Made by a program: the position numbers and the translations under genes | Notes under the pieces: generated by a model | Seen by the model: the letters and a program-made list of their open reading frames with translations, nothing else | What the model was told of the DNA's origin: nothing | The model's database searches: none | Assembly: GCA_026120185.1 (NCBI GenBank) | Contig: JANUWF010001190.1 | Coordinates: 1,178,001-1,242,000 of the forward strand | Direction: 5' to 3' | Source: Voacanga thouarsii | Taxonomy: Eukaryota; Streptophyta; Magnoliopsida; Gentianales; Apocynaceae | DNA length: 64,000 nucleotides | Shown here: in pieces, positions 1-11,629 of the stretch | How the letters are laid out: every line of letters begins with the position of its first letter | Numbering within the stretch: position 1 is the stretch's first letter

Positions 1-3000
1 AAAACAATTAGATCCACACCACCAGCTTCTTCAAACTTTGCTGATATGCCAGTTCCCGCACCAGCCCCAATAAGTGGTTTACCCATCTTTATTTGATCTT
101 TCAAATGCTGCAGAACTCCTTGAGTTCTCTGCAAAGTCTCTGTTTGGAGGAGATCAAATTTTCTTTTAAGCCCCTTGTCTAGATATTAAAGAAGAATAAA
201 AATCCCCTGCTTATTACTAGCAATGAACTTGATACATCTACAACTTGGAATATCAAAGACCATTCTCTGCTGTATATGTCAACTCTAAGATCTACCCAAA
301 ATACACAAAATGAACATACTTAACAGCAAGTCCAACTACCCCAGCTCCACCATCCAAGGAAAATGATTCCAGATTATATATTCAATCATAATTCCTTAGA
401 AGAATAGTTTCTGGAAAACACTGATTCATAATACATATTCTCTCAGAAGTATGCTGAATGTTAAAGTAGTAAAGGTCAAAACGCTCATCTGTGCTAAGCT
501 CATACTTTGTTATAGCAAGAAGCTATTTCAACTCAGTTGTGTAAATTAAGATTTAGACATGTGAATGGTGATAAGGAATGAATTTGAGAATAGAGCAAAA
601 ATTAGCTGTATGCTTTTCAATAAACTTATCTTAAAGATGAAATCTAACGGAGGAACCAAATTGCCCAGAAGCCAGAAAACCTGGTCATAAGCATGGTTGC
701 AGTAAGATGCAAGGATTAAAAATTCTCAAAATAGCAAGTCTTTCATGGAATGAAGTTGACGGATAATTTTCTCCTACAGTGACCAGAAGAATTGCAGTGG
801 AATCAAGATGAACTAATTAATAAAATAAGACATTTAAGTCAGCCCTAATGAGAAGAAAAATCATAACCTGGCTTTGCATTTGGGAAATTTCTCAGGCTGT
901 AAGAAAGGATTCCATCTGTTGGTCTGATCTCAGAAACGGATTCTTGTATGTCCTCCATAGATTCATAAACAGCTTGATGCTCACCATCATGCTTAGAATT
1001 TTTACAGATGTCTAAAAATGAGTCAACTAGAGCATTTGCAAACTCCTTATCGTTAATGTGATAAGGAAAAACCCTGACCTATTATCAGACATGGATGTCA
1101 ATAGAATTAGGTGAATCAATTTTGTGAGAAAATGAACATTAACATCAACCAGGAAAATCAAGAATGTGAAAGCATATAAATAAATTGGAACCTATATATG
1201 CTGGTACCTGACGATCTTCATCTGTCTCAATAAGCTTCTGCAGTTCCTTTATGAGAGTGCCAGTAGCCTCAGGATCATAGAAAGCCTTACCTGGAGCATC
1301 CAAAGCAGAGACACCCTGCTCCGGAAAGCATATACATATTTTTGATGATGACTTATTCAACTTCTCTGCTATAAATGCAGCAAATTTCTTATTCTCATCC
1401 ACTGTAGTTCGCATCAGTGAAACCTGTAACAATAGGTCAGATTGTTAATCCATGTGAGAGATGTACCAAACCATGAATTATCAGAACAGTGGCGTTTTAA
1501 CTTCAGCTTTATGCCAACCATACACCAAGATTTGTCATAGACAGTCATCAAATAATTGAGAGGACTCCATAGCAATAAAAAACTGGAACAGCACACTGCA
1601 CGGCATCAAAGTGTTAATAGAGGATAAAGTAACATTTCTTGATTGAATGGATGCCTTCTTTTAGGATAAAGCACATAATTCAGACATCAAGCCCCTCATT
1701 TCTCCCATGGATGTTCTAACAACAGTTTCTCAGATAAGTATATTACAGCACAGAAGTTGTTCTCCTTGAGATGGCATTATGCAAAGCAAGAAATATCTAT
1801 TTACCTGTTCATTGTGTACATGGATCTTCCGATGCTGAAAATGAGAAGGAATGGTTTCTCTGGCCCCAAAATTAACCATATCCAATGCTCCCACACTCAG
1901 AACCAAAGGGATCTTCTTTTCTAATATTGCATTGAAACGGGAACCATCACATGCCATTACACCTCCAACTACATAATCCGCAACTTCAGTTGTTGTGATG
2001 TCCAAAACACCCTATATTTAGGAAGGTAATCAAGGGTGAGAAGAAGCCATTATGGTAATAAAGGCTATATCTTGTTGATATTCATTTTAAAAAGACAAAA
2101 AAAAATCTTGAAAGTAAAGTTTTCTTTCACCTTCTCCTTTTCTTTGCATTCTTTACCAATCAGCACTTTTTCTTATGCTGGGGATAACAAAATGAGTAAA
2201 GGCGGGAAATGCAAACGAAAGGCCTTTCGTACTAATTTGTTTACCAATCACCACTTTTACTTGGACTAAGGATAACAAGATGAGAAAAAGCCAAGAAAAG
2301 CAAACAAACCTAATTTGCACCCACTGAAAAGAAAACTAAATCCAGAAGAAATCAATAGAAATTCCAAGTTTAAAAAAGAGTATAATTTTGGATGCAGATA
2401 CACCACAAAGCACAATCAGAGTACCTGTATAAATCCTCCTCTAACAAGATCTTCCATTGCCCGACCTCCTACACCTGTGGCATGAAAAATCAAGGTTTCA
2501 TAACCTTCTTTTAGAAGTCTTTCTTTGACAGCATTAACACATGGAGTAGTTACTCCAAACATTGTTAATCCCACTGTAAACTTTTCAACGACATTATAAG
2601 ACTCTTTAGACTTTTGAATCCATCCAATCACCATTCCAGCACAAGCAGCACCAGCATTTGATAGCACAACCTTACTCACACTGTTAATGCCACATATGTC
2701 CACCACCGACGGAAACAAAACCAAATCTGATGTTCCAAGGTAGGCCTCTGTTTGACCACTGGCCACAGTTGATACAATCACCTTTGGAAACCCAATTGGC
2801 AGGGATCGAAATGCCGAAGATAGCAAAGATGTACCTCCACTACCTCCCAGACCCACAACTCCAGCAAGAGCTCGATCACCATGAGCCTTCTGCAGAAATT
2901 TCTGCAATGCTTTATTCATCTCCGAAATAGCTTCTCCTCTGTCCTCAGGAAGCTGGGACAAGCATTGCCCACCAGAAGCAGAATAGCAAGAAAGAACATC

Positions 3001-3344
3001 CCTTCTCGATACAAAATTGAAGTCCCCACAGCTTTCTACCTCCTTCTTACCCGCAGAGACGTCAACAACACTAACTTGGACCTGGACATTTTCTTCAACA
3101 AATTGTTACAAAAGTATAATTAAGAAAAAACAAAACCCCTTGGCAAGCCAAACTTGCCATTTGATGATATGATAAAACCAGAAACAAAAACAACAAGTCT
3201 GTATACCTTGGGAGAAGAGGTGGTGGAGAAGCTATTGAGATTTGATTGAACGGACCCGGCAAGGAACCGGAGCTCTTCAAGCTTCGTATCGGCGGTCCCG
3301 ATACAGAAAACTTGCATTGCCTGGTTATTTCCTTTCACAACCAT
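1..3344 (-). CDS. Tm-1-like protein (UPF0261 domain plus start of TIM-barrel domain), partial
   Basis: Six exons can be read on the minus strand with GT-AG borders and consistent phase: 3344-3207, 3081-2425, 2011-1805, 1423-1208, 1078-868 and 139-1, where the window cuts the gene. The start is the ATG at 3344, giving [20 protein letters not shown]; the stretch [16 protein letters not shown] is typical of plant Tm-1-like N-termini. The first four exons give about 406 residues of the UPF0261 domain, with glycine-rich loops GLGGSGGTS and [12 protein letters not shown]. The last exon has [19 protein letters not shown], the start of the C-terminal TIM-barrel (PEP-hydrolase-like) domain. Tomato Tm-1 is known to bind tobamovirus replication proteins and block viral RNA replication. 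Orthologues occur widely in plants and their native role is unclear, so an antiviral role here is inference only. No frameshift or internal stop was seen in the exons. Confidence 0.9.
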
Positions 3345-4186
3345 TTTCTTTAGACCTTTCCTCCTATTTTATCTATACAAATTCTTCTTCTTGCTTTAAA
3401 TTTAAGGAAATACTTGAGGGCTGAGGAGCAGCGTTCCTCACTTAAACTCATAATCAGTTATCACTTAACAGTGCGGTGCCGATTGCTGCTTGTAGAAACG
3501 TCACAGAGAGAGAGCTCTCAAAAAGACGTACTGCGATTTTCAAGTACATATCCAGTTGTTGGTTGAAGGGCACAAGTGGAATTTCGGCATCCCACCCTTT
3601 CATCGGTTGGTAAAACAATCTAGTAAAGTCCTTAATTATTATTTAAATATATTTTTTATTTATTTATTTTATTTAAAAAAACAAACAATCATTAGCCCAC
3701 TTGGCAATCCTGTGACGCCATTCTCTTACGGATTTTTATTGAGAATAATTTATTTGGATCATCATTTGATTATTTTTATTAAATATTTTTATTTAAATTT
3801 AAATTTAATTTAAAATAAAATATTTAAATTTAGATAATAAAAATATAATTTTAAAAAATCTCATTTGCACATCCATATGCTTTATATATATTAGATCAGA
3901 ATCAAAAGCCTATAAATTTAATTTTTTAAAATTATTATATTAAAAATTTTATACTTTATGTATTAAATATTATATATTTTAAAAATAAAAGTTTTAAATT
4001 ATATAAAGTTATAAACCATAAAGAGTGAATTTATGAAAATATTTTATCGTGCCAAATACCAACCCAACGGAAGTTGACTTAATTCCCGGCATCATATGAG
4101 GGTGTTGTTTCATTTTCGCATTATTCTTAGGATAAATTAGACATTTTAATTTAGTAATTAATAGAGACTTTGCGTTGGATGCTTCA
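3345..4186. other. Intergenic region upstream of the Tm-1-like gene
   Basis: This stretch must contain the 5' UTR and promoter of the minus-strand gene ending at 3344. No convincing TATA box was picked out. From about 3620 it becomes very AT-rich with short A and T runs, and no coding signal is seen. Confidence 0.5.
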
Positions 4187-4599
4187 ACGGAATGTATTTG
4201 AATCGAATTAAGTCGAATCTTAACATAATCGAATCGAATTTTACTATTTTTACATAAGACTCGAATTCAAATATCAAATCTTGTCTCGAGTTCAATTCGT
4301 TTAAAATAATTTAAAACTCGAGTTTGATTCGAAGCTCAATTATACTAAATTTGAAAGTTCGAATTTGAGTTCAAATTTAAATAAATAATTTATAATATAA
4401 TATATTTATAAATTATATAAATTATATATTAATTAATTAATTAATCGAATATGTTCGCGAACCTTCGAGCCTAATATTTGAATATTCAAGTTTGACTCGT
4501 TTAAAATTCGAACTTAAACATAAGATTTATATTCAAACTTGAATTCGAGTTAAACTCAAATATATTTGATAAAAACTCGATTCAATTACACCCATTCTG
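4187..4599. mobile_element. MITE-like element rich in TTCGAA/CTCGAA motifs (hAT-like?)
   Basis: The ends are inverted copies of each other: the left reads GGAATGTATTTGAATCGA and the right, on the other strand, GAATGGGTGTAATTGAATCGA with gaps. The interior alternates CGAATTC-, TCGAGTT- and TTCGAA-type words and is strongly self-complementary. It has no ORF. A similar element is at 50059-50627. The hAT assignment is inference from this end type. No clear target duplication was found, so the ends may be off by several bases. Confidence 0.45.
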
Positions 4600-4934
4600 A
4601 ATAAAAATTTAAAAACGGACTTCTTGTTCAGGACGGAACTATAAAGTTAGCATTTGATAAGTAAATTATATAAAATATATTATAATTTTAAAAAAAATGA
4701 GTGAACGAATGATAAATTTCAAATGAAGTTTTTTAAAATTTTTTAATTTTTTTTAATTTAAAAATAAAAAACTTACCTACCCCCGCCTCCGCTTCCCTGT
4801 ATACGTCCTGGAAATGTATAAAAAAGCCCTCACCAGAAACACATAATTACAAGTATAATAATGGAATGTAAACTAGTCAAGACGACTTTACTAGTTAGTT
4901 GACCAAATGGTAATATTATATACTGCTTACAAAT

Positions 4935-5301
4935 TGTTATAAAATTAGGGTAATGTTAGAATAAAATCTACCCACTACACACTAAGAAAATTCTAACTAT
5001 TCTTTACACAAGAATTTCTCTTCAAACTTCTCTCTTTCTTTCTCTCACAATTCTTTCCCTAATCTTTCTTTCACTAATCTTTCTTTCACAAAATGATGGT
5101 GTATTACAAGCTTAGAGTATAACTCTATTTATAGAACTCTAATTAGTGGAATACATCATGGCATACATCATCTTCAACTAATCTCAATTAATGGTGTCTC
5201 CACTAAATAGTGGACATCCATAAAAATCTTCTAATAATTCACATAAATCCATAATTAGTGGAGCCTCCACTAATTAATGGAGATTCCAATAATTCATAAC
5301 A
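4935..5301 (-). repeat. 3' LTR of copia copy 1
   Basis: 367 bp, same length as the 5' LTR and about 98% identical by manual alignment (7 substitutions, no indels). It would supply the polyadenylation region of the element transcript. Confidence 0.92.
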
Positions 5302-5313
5302 CTCCCCCTTGGA
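5302..5313 (-). other. Polypurine tract of copia copy 1
   Basis: Directly inside the 3' LTR the minus strand reads CCAAGGGGGAG, the usual purine-rich primer for plus-strand DNA synthesis. The matching tract is at 43176-43186 in copy 2. Confidence 0.75.
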
Positions 5314-5424
5314 TGTCCATCCATACATAAAGAATATGCCTCGTTAAAACCTTACTAGATAAAAACCCAGTGGGAAAAAAATCTAGTGAAGGAAAAAGAG
5401 TACACTATTCTATATGTCTGTTTA

Positions 5425-8400
5425 TTACTCCCCCCGATGAGATGATTCCTTTAAATCTTTAAACCGACGCATACCGATTTTATATCTCAACTTCTCAAAT
5501 GTTGCAGTCGGTAAAGTCTTCGTGAAAATATCTGCGAAGTTATCACATGACCGAATTTGTAGCACATCAATTTCACCTTTCTTCTGAAGTTCATGAATAA
5601 AGAAGAATTTTGGTGAAATATGTTTTGTCCGATCTCCTTTAATATATCCTCCTCGTAATTGAGCTATGCAAGCTGCATTGTCTTCATAAAGAGGAGTTGA
5701 AATATCTTTGATTGATGATAATCCACAACTTTCTCGGATATCATTAATCATGGATCTTAGCCATACACATTCTCGACTTGCTTCATGAATGGCTATAATT
5801 TCAGCATTATTTGAAAAAGTAGCTGCTATAGATTGTTTCGTAGAACACCATGATATAGCAATATTTCCACATGTAAATAGATAGCCCGTTTGAGAACGTG
5901 CTTTATGTGGATCAGATAAATAACCAGCATCTGCATAACCAATTAATGTTGGGCTGGTTTTATTTGAATAAAATAATCCGAGATCAATTGTACCTTGGAG
6001 ATATCGAAGGACTTGTTTAATTCCATTCCAATGTCGTCGTGTTGGTGAAGAACTAAATCTTGCTAATAAATTGACAGTAAAAGTAATATCAGGTCGTATA
6101 TTATTAGTAAGATACATCAATGCACCAATTGCACTGAGATATGGTACTTCAGGACCAAGGAGTTTTTCATCATTTTCTTGAGGTCGGAAAGGATCTTTAT
6201 CCACATTTAATGATCGGACGATCATTGGAATACTCAATGGATGTGCTTTGTCCATGTAAAATCTTTTTAGCACTTTTGTTGTATATGTTGATTGGTGAAT
6301 AAATGTTCCACTCTCCAGATGTTCAATTTGTAAACCAAGGCAAAATTTGGTTTTACCAAAATCCTTGATTTCGAATTCTCTTTTTAAATAATCAATTGTT
6401 TCTTGGAGCTCTTCAGGAGTTCCAATAAGATTAATATCATCAACATATATAGCTAATATCACAAATTTAGAACCAGATTTCTTAATAAAAACACATGGAC
6501 ATACCTGGTCATTTTTAAATCCCGCTTTCAATAAATATTCACTAAGACGTGTGAACCACATGCGCCCAGATTGCTTCAGGCCATATAATGATTTCTGCAA
6601 CTTGATAGAGTAATTTTCACGAGGATAATGTTTATATGCTTGCATATGAAATCCTTCGGGGATTTTCATGTAAACATCATTTTCTAAATTTCCATACAAG
6701 TAAGCAGTGACAACATCTAATAGACGCATATCTATCTTTTCATGTACTGCCAAACTGATAAGATATCGGAGTGTAATAGCATCAACAACAGGATAATAAG
6801 TTTCATCATAATCAATACCTGGTCTTTGTGAAAAACCTTGGGCTACTAATCGCGCTTTATATCGAACGATTTCACTATTTTCATTGCGTTTTCGCACAAA
6901 TATCCATTTGTAGCCAACAGGTTTTATACCTTCTGGTGTTCGGACTGCAGGTCCGAAGACTTCACGTTTTGTCAGTGCATTTAACTCTGATTGAATCGCA
7001 TCTTTCCATTGCAACCAATCTTTTCTATGCCGACATTCATCAATCGATATTGGTTCGGGATCATCATTATCCTGTGTAACATCAAGAAATATATTGTATG
7101 CAAATATATTATCAATAACAGTTTCTATCCGATTCCAACTTCTACCAGAAGTGGTATAATTGATAGAAATTTCAGTGTTACTTTCATCAACTTCTGGTTC
7201 TTTGTCATCAGTTCTCTCTTGGTCTTTATCATTCTTTTCTTCAATATGATCTTCTGGATCAGTTAATCCTCTTTTCTTTCGAGGATTTTTATCTTTAGAA
7301 CCAAGAGGTCAGCCACGCTTCTGGCGTGTTCTCGATTCAGCAGCTATAGGTATAATATTTTGTTCTGCTGGAACTTCAATTCGAATAGGAGCATTTATAG
7401 CTGGAATATGCGATTTTGTAACTCTTCTGGAGTCAACAAAAGCGTCTGGCATTTGATTTGCAATGCTTTGCAAATGAATTATCTTTTGAACTTCAAGTTC
7501 ACATGCACTTGTGCGCGGATCAAGATAATTTAATGATGTTGTCCAAGCAAGATCCTTTTTATGCTGTTTTGGTTCTCCCCCTAATTTAGGGAATAATGAT
7601 TCATCAAAATGATAATCAACAAATCTTGTTGTGAATACATCTCCTGTCAGGGGTTCAACATACCTGATAATAGAGGGAGAATCATATCCAACGTATATCC
7701 CCTTTCTTCTTTGATGACCCATCTTTGTACGTTGGTTTGGTGCAATTGGAACATATACAGCACACCCAAAAATTCTTAAATAAGCAATATTTGGTTCTGA
7801 CCCAAAAGCCAATTGCAAATGAGAGAATTTATGATAACTAGCTGGTCTTATACGTACAAGTGTTGCAGCATGTAGAATAGCATGTCCCCAGGCAGATGTT
7901 GAGAGATTTGTTTTCATTAATAATGGTCTAGCAATTAATTGTAATCGTTTAATCAAAGATTCAGCAAGACCATTTTGTGTGTGAACATGAGCTACAGGAT
8001 GTTCAACATTAATCCCAATTGACATGCAATATGCATCAAAAGCATGTGATGAAAATTCACCAGCATTATCCAAACGGATATTTTTAATGTGATGGTCCGG
8101 AAATTGTGCTCGTAATTTAATTATTTGAGCAAGTAATCTCGCAAACGCCAGGTTGCGAGTAGATAATAAACATACATGTGACCATCGGGATGATGCATCA
8201 ATTAAGACCATAAAATATTTGAACGGTCCACATGGTGGATCAATAGGTCCACAAATATCTCCGTGAATCCGTTCGAGAAATTTAGGACTTTCAGCTCCTA
8301 CTTTTACTGGTGATGGTTTAACAATTAATTTTCCTAGGGAACATGCAGTACATGCGAATTTTTCTGATGTTAATATTCTTTTATTTTTTAAAGGATGACC

Positions 8401-8913
8401 ATGTGTATTCTCAATGATTCTTCTCATTATGGGAGATCCCGGATGACCCAACCGGTCATGCCAAATGCTAAAAGTAATAGGATTAGTAAACTTCTGGTTT
8501 ACTAGATGATGAATTTCAATTGTACGTATTTTTTCAAAATATAGGCCAGTAGAAAAAGACGGCAGTTTTTCTAATACAGATTTCTTACTCAAATGCATTT
8601 GAGTAATAAAAAGATGCTCAATCCCATTTTCCTCATTTGTTTCAGCATGATACCCATTTCTGCGGATATCTTTAAAACTCAATAAATTTCTTCTGGATTT
8701 TGAGGAAAATAGTGCATTATCAATAATAATTGTTGTTCCTTTATGCAACAATATACTAGCTCTTCCGGAGCCCTCAATTACATGTGCACTACCGTTTATC
8801 GTATAAATATTTATTTCTCCCATTTTGAGATCAGAAAAATATTTCTCATTTTTTAGTATGGTGTGTGTAGTTCCACTATCAATAATGCATACATCATCAT
8901 TAATAACAGCCAT
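5425..8913 (-). pseudogene. Copia pol (protease-integrase-RT-RNase H), copy 1, one in-frame stop
   Basis: The frame opens at ATG 8913 and ends at 5425. Protease has DSG at residues 12-14. Integrase has H152, H157, C188 and C191 of its zinc-binding domain and the catalytic D219, D282 and E318, with 35 residues between the last two as expected. A TGA at 7309-7311 stops the frame after TRQKRG; copy 2 has CGA there, so it is a C-to-T change. The same frame then continues without another stop seen: reverse transcriptase with YVDD near 6445, and RNase H with the DIFTKTLP motif near the end. Apart from this stop all key residues are present. It would replicate and integrate the element; it is probably inactive alone but very little decayed. 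Confidence 0.92.
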
Positions 8914-8995
8914 CTGAACACAAATATATATATGTAAACGTAAATATTATTAGAATAGAATGAAAATGAAAATACAAAAATATCAAGGTGAGGCT

Positions 8996-10063
8996 TTAGT
9001 TCTTCTGGACACTGCCATCACCAATTAAATGGTCTATCCTACCGTCTGGGTATTCAAAAAAATCCGATACATCCATATGGGTAATATTGATATTAATATC
9101 TTCAGGATCAATATCATCATCCTCAGCATTATTTATTGGATGTTGAGGAAAATTTGCTTCCACATTTTTATTTTTCAATGAAGCTTGATACAATTCAACT
9201 AAATGCTTAGCCATACGACAGTTTCGTGACCAATGACCTTTCATGCCACATCTATAACATATATCCTCATGCTTTTCTTCAATTTCTTTTTCTTTTCCCT
9301 TATGATCTTTTCTGTTCCACTTCAGGTGGTCAGTATTTCTCACAGTTTGATTATGATTGTGATAAGGGAAATATCGAGCGTGTTTATGACCATAACCACG
9401 ACCACGGCCACGGCCATGGCCACGACCACGACTATAACGATGGCTTCTGCTGGAGCCAACATCATTCACTTCTGGAAGTGTTGTTGAGCCAGTTGGTCTG
9501 GCTTCATGATTTCTCAATAATAACTAATTATTTTTCTCTGCAATGAGGATGGCAGTAATTAAATTTGTAAATTTTGTATACCTCTTTTCTCGATATTGTT
9601 GCTGTAGGACAATATTCGAGGCATGAAAGGTGGAGAATGTCTTCTCCAACATATCTTCATCAGTCACTTTTTCTCCGCATAATTTTAATTGAGATGTAAT
9701 TTTATACATTGCGGAGCTATATTCATTCACGGTTTTAAAATCTTGCAACCTCAGGTGCAACCATTCATACCGTGCAGTAGGTAGTACGACCATCTTCAGG
9801 TGGTCAAATCTTTCTTTTAAATTTACCCACAGGCCATATGGATCTTTTTCGGTAAGATATTCCATTTTCAAATTTTCATCAAGATGACGACGAATAAAAA
9901 TCAAAACTTTAGCCTTGTGTTGTGCAGATGCACTATTATTTGCTTGAATAGTTTCACTAAGGCCTTCAGCATTTAGATACATTTCTGCATCGAGAACCCA
10001 TGACATATAATTTTTTCCAGAAATATTAAGGGCTACAAATTCGAGTTTAGCGAGATTAGCCAT
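8996..10063 (-). pseudogene. Copia gag, copy 1, one in-frame stop
   Basis: The reading frame runs from ATG at 10063 to a terminal stop at 8996-8998, about 355 codons, and should form the capsid/nucleocapsid of the element's particle. The N-terminus MANLAKLEFVALNISGKNYM is a typical plant copia gag start; a TTG codon just upstream is not needed as a start. A basic, Gly/Arg/His-rich stretch precedes one zinc knuckle of CX2CX4HX4C form, CYRCGMKGHWSRNC. A TAG at 9524-9526 interrupts the frame where copies 2 and 3 have a Glu codon, so it is a point nonsense mutation. Pol is not fused to it: it begins 83 bases after the gag stop in another frame. Confidence 0.88.
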
Positions 10064-10083
10064 AGAGATCAATAAATGCGTAC

Positions 10084-10164
10084 CTGTCTTCTGGCTTTAA
10101 TAACGGCGAGAGACTCGTGCTTGTCTTACGGCTTTAATAACGGCAGAGACTCGTGCTGATAACG
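10084..10164 (-). other. Leader with primer-binding site and tandem repeat, copy 1
   Basis: Immediately inside the 5' LTR, the minus strand reads CGTTATCAGCACGAGTCTC, the usual location for a primer-binding site. It is not the canonical plant TGGTATCAGAGC of initiator tRNA-Met, although TATCAG is shared. A unit of about 40 bp containing GCACGAGTCTC and CCGTTATTAAAGCC then occurs a second time before gag. The same two-unit layout is present in the other two copies. Confidence 0.6.
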
Positions 10165-10531
10165 TGTTATAAAATTAGGGTAGTGTTAGAATAAAATCTA
10201 CACACTACACACTAAGAAAATTCTAACTATTCTTTGCACAAGAATTTCTCTTCAAACTTCTCTCTTTCTTTCTCTCACAATTCTTTCTCTAATCTTTCTT
10301 TCACTAATCTTTCTTTCACTAAATGATGGTGTATTACAAGCTTAGAGTATAACTCTATTTATAGAGCTCTAATTAGTGGAATACATCATGGCATACATCA
10401 TCTTCAACTAATCTCAATTAATGGTGTCTCCACTAAATGGTGGACATCCATAAAAATCTTCTAATAATTCACATAAATCCATAATTAGTGGAGCCTCCAC
10501 TAATTAATGGAGATTCCAATAATTCATAACA
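10165..10531 (-). repeat. 5' LTR of copia copy 1
   Basis: 367 bp, matching 4935-5301. Read on the minus strand, U3 holds alternating inverted copies of TTAGTGGA/TCCACTAA, then a TATA box (TATAAATA) at complement 10356-10363 inside CTCTATAAATAGAG, then a GA-rich stretch of repeated GAAAGA words that is probably R/U5. It is the presumed promoter of this copy. Confidence 0.92.
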
Positions 10532-11049
10532 CAAATAAAATATAATGCCCAGTAATGTGTATTAAAATCAAATTGTAGTATAGATCCGGAACAACTTTGA
10601 GTTGGTGCTTCAAAATAAATTTGTCTCTACTTGCCAATCATTATCCCCAACAGACAACAGCAATAGATTTTCCCTTTGCTTGCATTACAAGGTTAAAGAG
10701 AACAAAAAAAGGCCAAAAATCTAAATAGTACTTCAACAATTTGAAATTCTAAATTTTGCAGTTAAACGTCTATAAAAATGACACTCACACTATTAAAATA
10801 TCTTGATCTTACATTTGCACTTTTGTCAAGTTTGATTGTTTAACCACTTTTTCCGTCAATCACGTGACTCTCACGTAAGGATATTTTTGTCTTTACATAT
10901 TTGTCCGTCAATCACGTCAACTATTTCCCTCTAATAAAATCGATGATACAATTTCCAAAATACTTGATTCTTTTCTTCATTTTTCTTCCTCAACATATTT
11001 CTGTTTTTCAACCCCCTCCAAAAAAAGAACACGGCACTGTAATTTGGAA

Positions 11050-11121
11050 ATAACCAAAAGTCGAAGTCCTCCATTACCCACTTGCCATTGTGGGAAGGTA
11101 AGCATCCTTAAAATCTCATGA
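11050..11121 (+). pseudogene. Degenerate GRF zinc-finger fragment, first tandem unit
   Basis: The same coding frame as the next unit reads SPPLPTCHCGKVSILKIS and then meets TGA at 11119-11121, where the second unit has TGT. The codon matching the second unit's ATG is ATA here. It is therefore a broken duplicate. The reading continues after the stop as TNKNSVRE, still recognisably the GRF pattern. Confidence 0.45.
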
Positions 11122-11165
11122 ACTAACAAGAATTCTGTGAGAGAATACGACACCGTAATTTGAAA

Positions 11166-11279
11166 ATGCCCAGAAATCGAATTCCTCCATTACCCACTTG
11201 CTATTGTGGGAAGGTAAGTATTCTTAGAACATCATGTACTAACAAGAATCCTGTGAGAATATTTGTAACTTGTAAGTAA
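11166..11279 (+). CDS. Short ORF with GRF-type zinc-finger half, second tandem unit
   Basis: An open frame of 37 codons starts at ATG 11166 and stops at 11277-11279. It contains PTCYCGKVSILRTSCTNKNP followed by VRIFVTC. This matches the start of plant GRF zinc fingers: CxCG, then a TSxTxxNPxRxF pattern, then Cys. The last zinc ligand expected downstream is missing, so it is at most half a domain. It sits inside the inverted-repeat element at 10711-11629, so it may be a captured exon. Whether it is expressed is unknown; it could equally be an exon fragment, since GTAAG words lie just inside it. Confidence 0.4.
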   Translation: MPRNRIPPLPTCYCGKVSILRTSCTNKNPVRIFVTCK

Positions 11280-11629
11280 ATATCAGTGTTTTTTCTACTG
11301 TTAACAAAGTAAATATTCACTGATTTCATGTTTTATGTGAAGGGTAAAGGTCCAATATGTGAGTTTTGGGTGTAAATTAATCCCAAAATATATAATCCCA
11401 AAATATATAGTAGATCTATGAAAATTATTGTCGATTTTTCTTTCTTTTAATGGACAAAAATACAATTAAAAAAATCACATGGTCGACGAAAAAAAGTGGT
11501 TAAACAGTTAAATAGAAGTATAAGATTGGGACATTTTAATAGTATGAGTGCTACTTCGAGACGTTTTTTAATTTAAGTGCAAAGCTTGAAATTTTAGATA
11601 GTTCATGTGTTATTTGAATTTTTTTGCCC

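Larger units (their letters stand above)
4935..10531 (-). mobile_element. Ty1/copia LTR retrotransposon, copy 1 (nearly intact)
   Basis: This is a full-length element of 5,597 bp transcribed on the minus strand. The two LTRs are each 367 bp, begin TGTTA and end TAACA. They are flanked by a perfect 5-bp target duplication, CAAAT, at 4930-4934 and 10532-10536. Domain order is gag, protease, integrase, reverse transcriptase, RNase H, which defines copia. By eye the LTRs differ at about 7 positions (near 2%), which suggests a fairly recent insertion. Only two disabling changes were seen: a TAG in gag and a TGA in pol. The same family recurs at 37954-43555 and 56354-62330. Confidence 0.95.
10711..11629. 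mobile_element. Inverted-repeat DNA element carrying a duplicated GRF zinc-finger exon
   Basis: Roughly 170-190 bp at each end are inverted copies. The left begins GGCCAAAAATCTAAATAG and includes ACTATTAAAAT and GTTTAACCACTTTTT. The right, read on the minus strand, begins GGGCAAAAAAATTCAAATAA and has the same words in the same order. Long terminal inverted repeats with a foreign-looking interior suggest a non-autonomous Mutator-like or foldback element. No clear target duplication could be fixed, so the superfamily is open. The interior holds two tandem units of about 115 bp, described separately. No transposase is present. Confidence 0.6.

Noticed and set aside
9226..9546. ORFs rich in His/Gly/Asp opposite the gag region, also at 38999-39256 and 60667-60873
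   Set aside because: They are antisense shadows of the Gly/Arg/His-rich repeats of gag.
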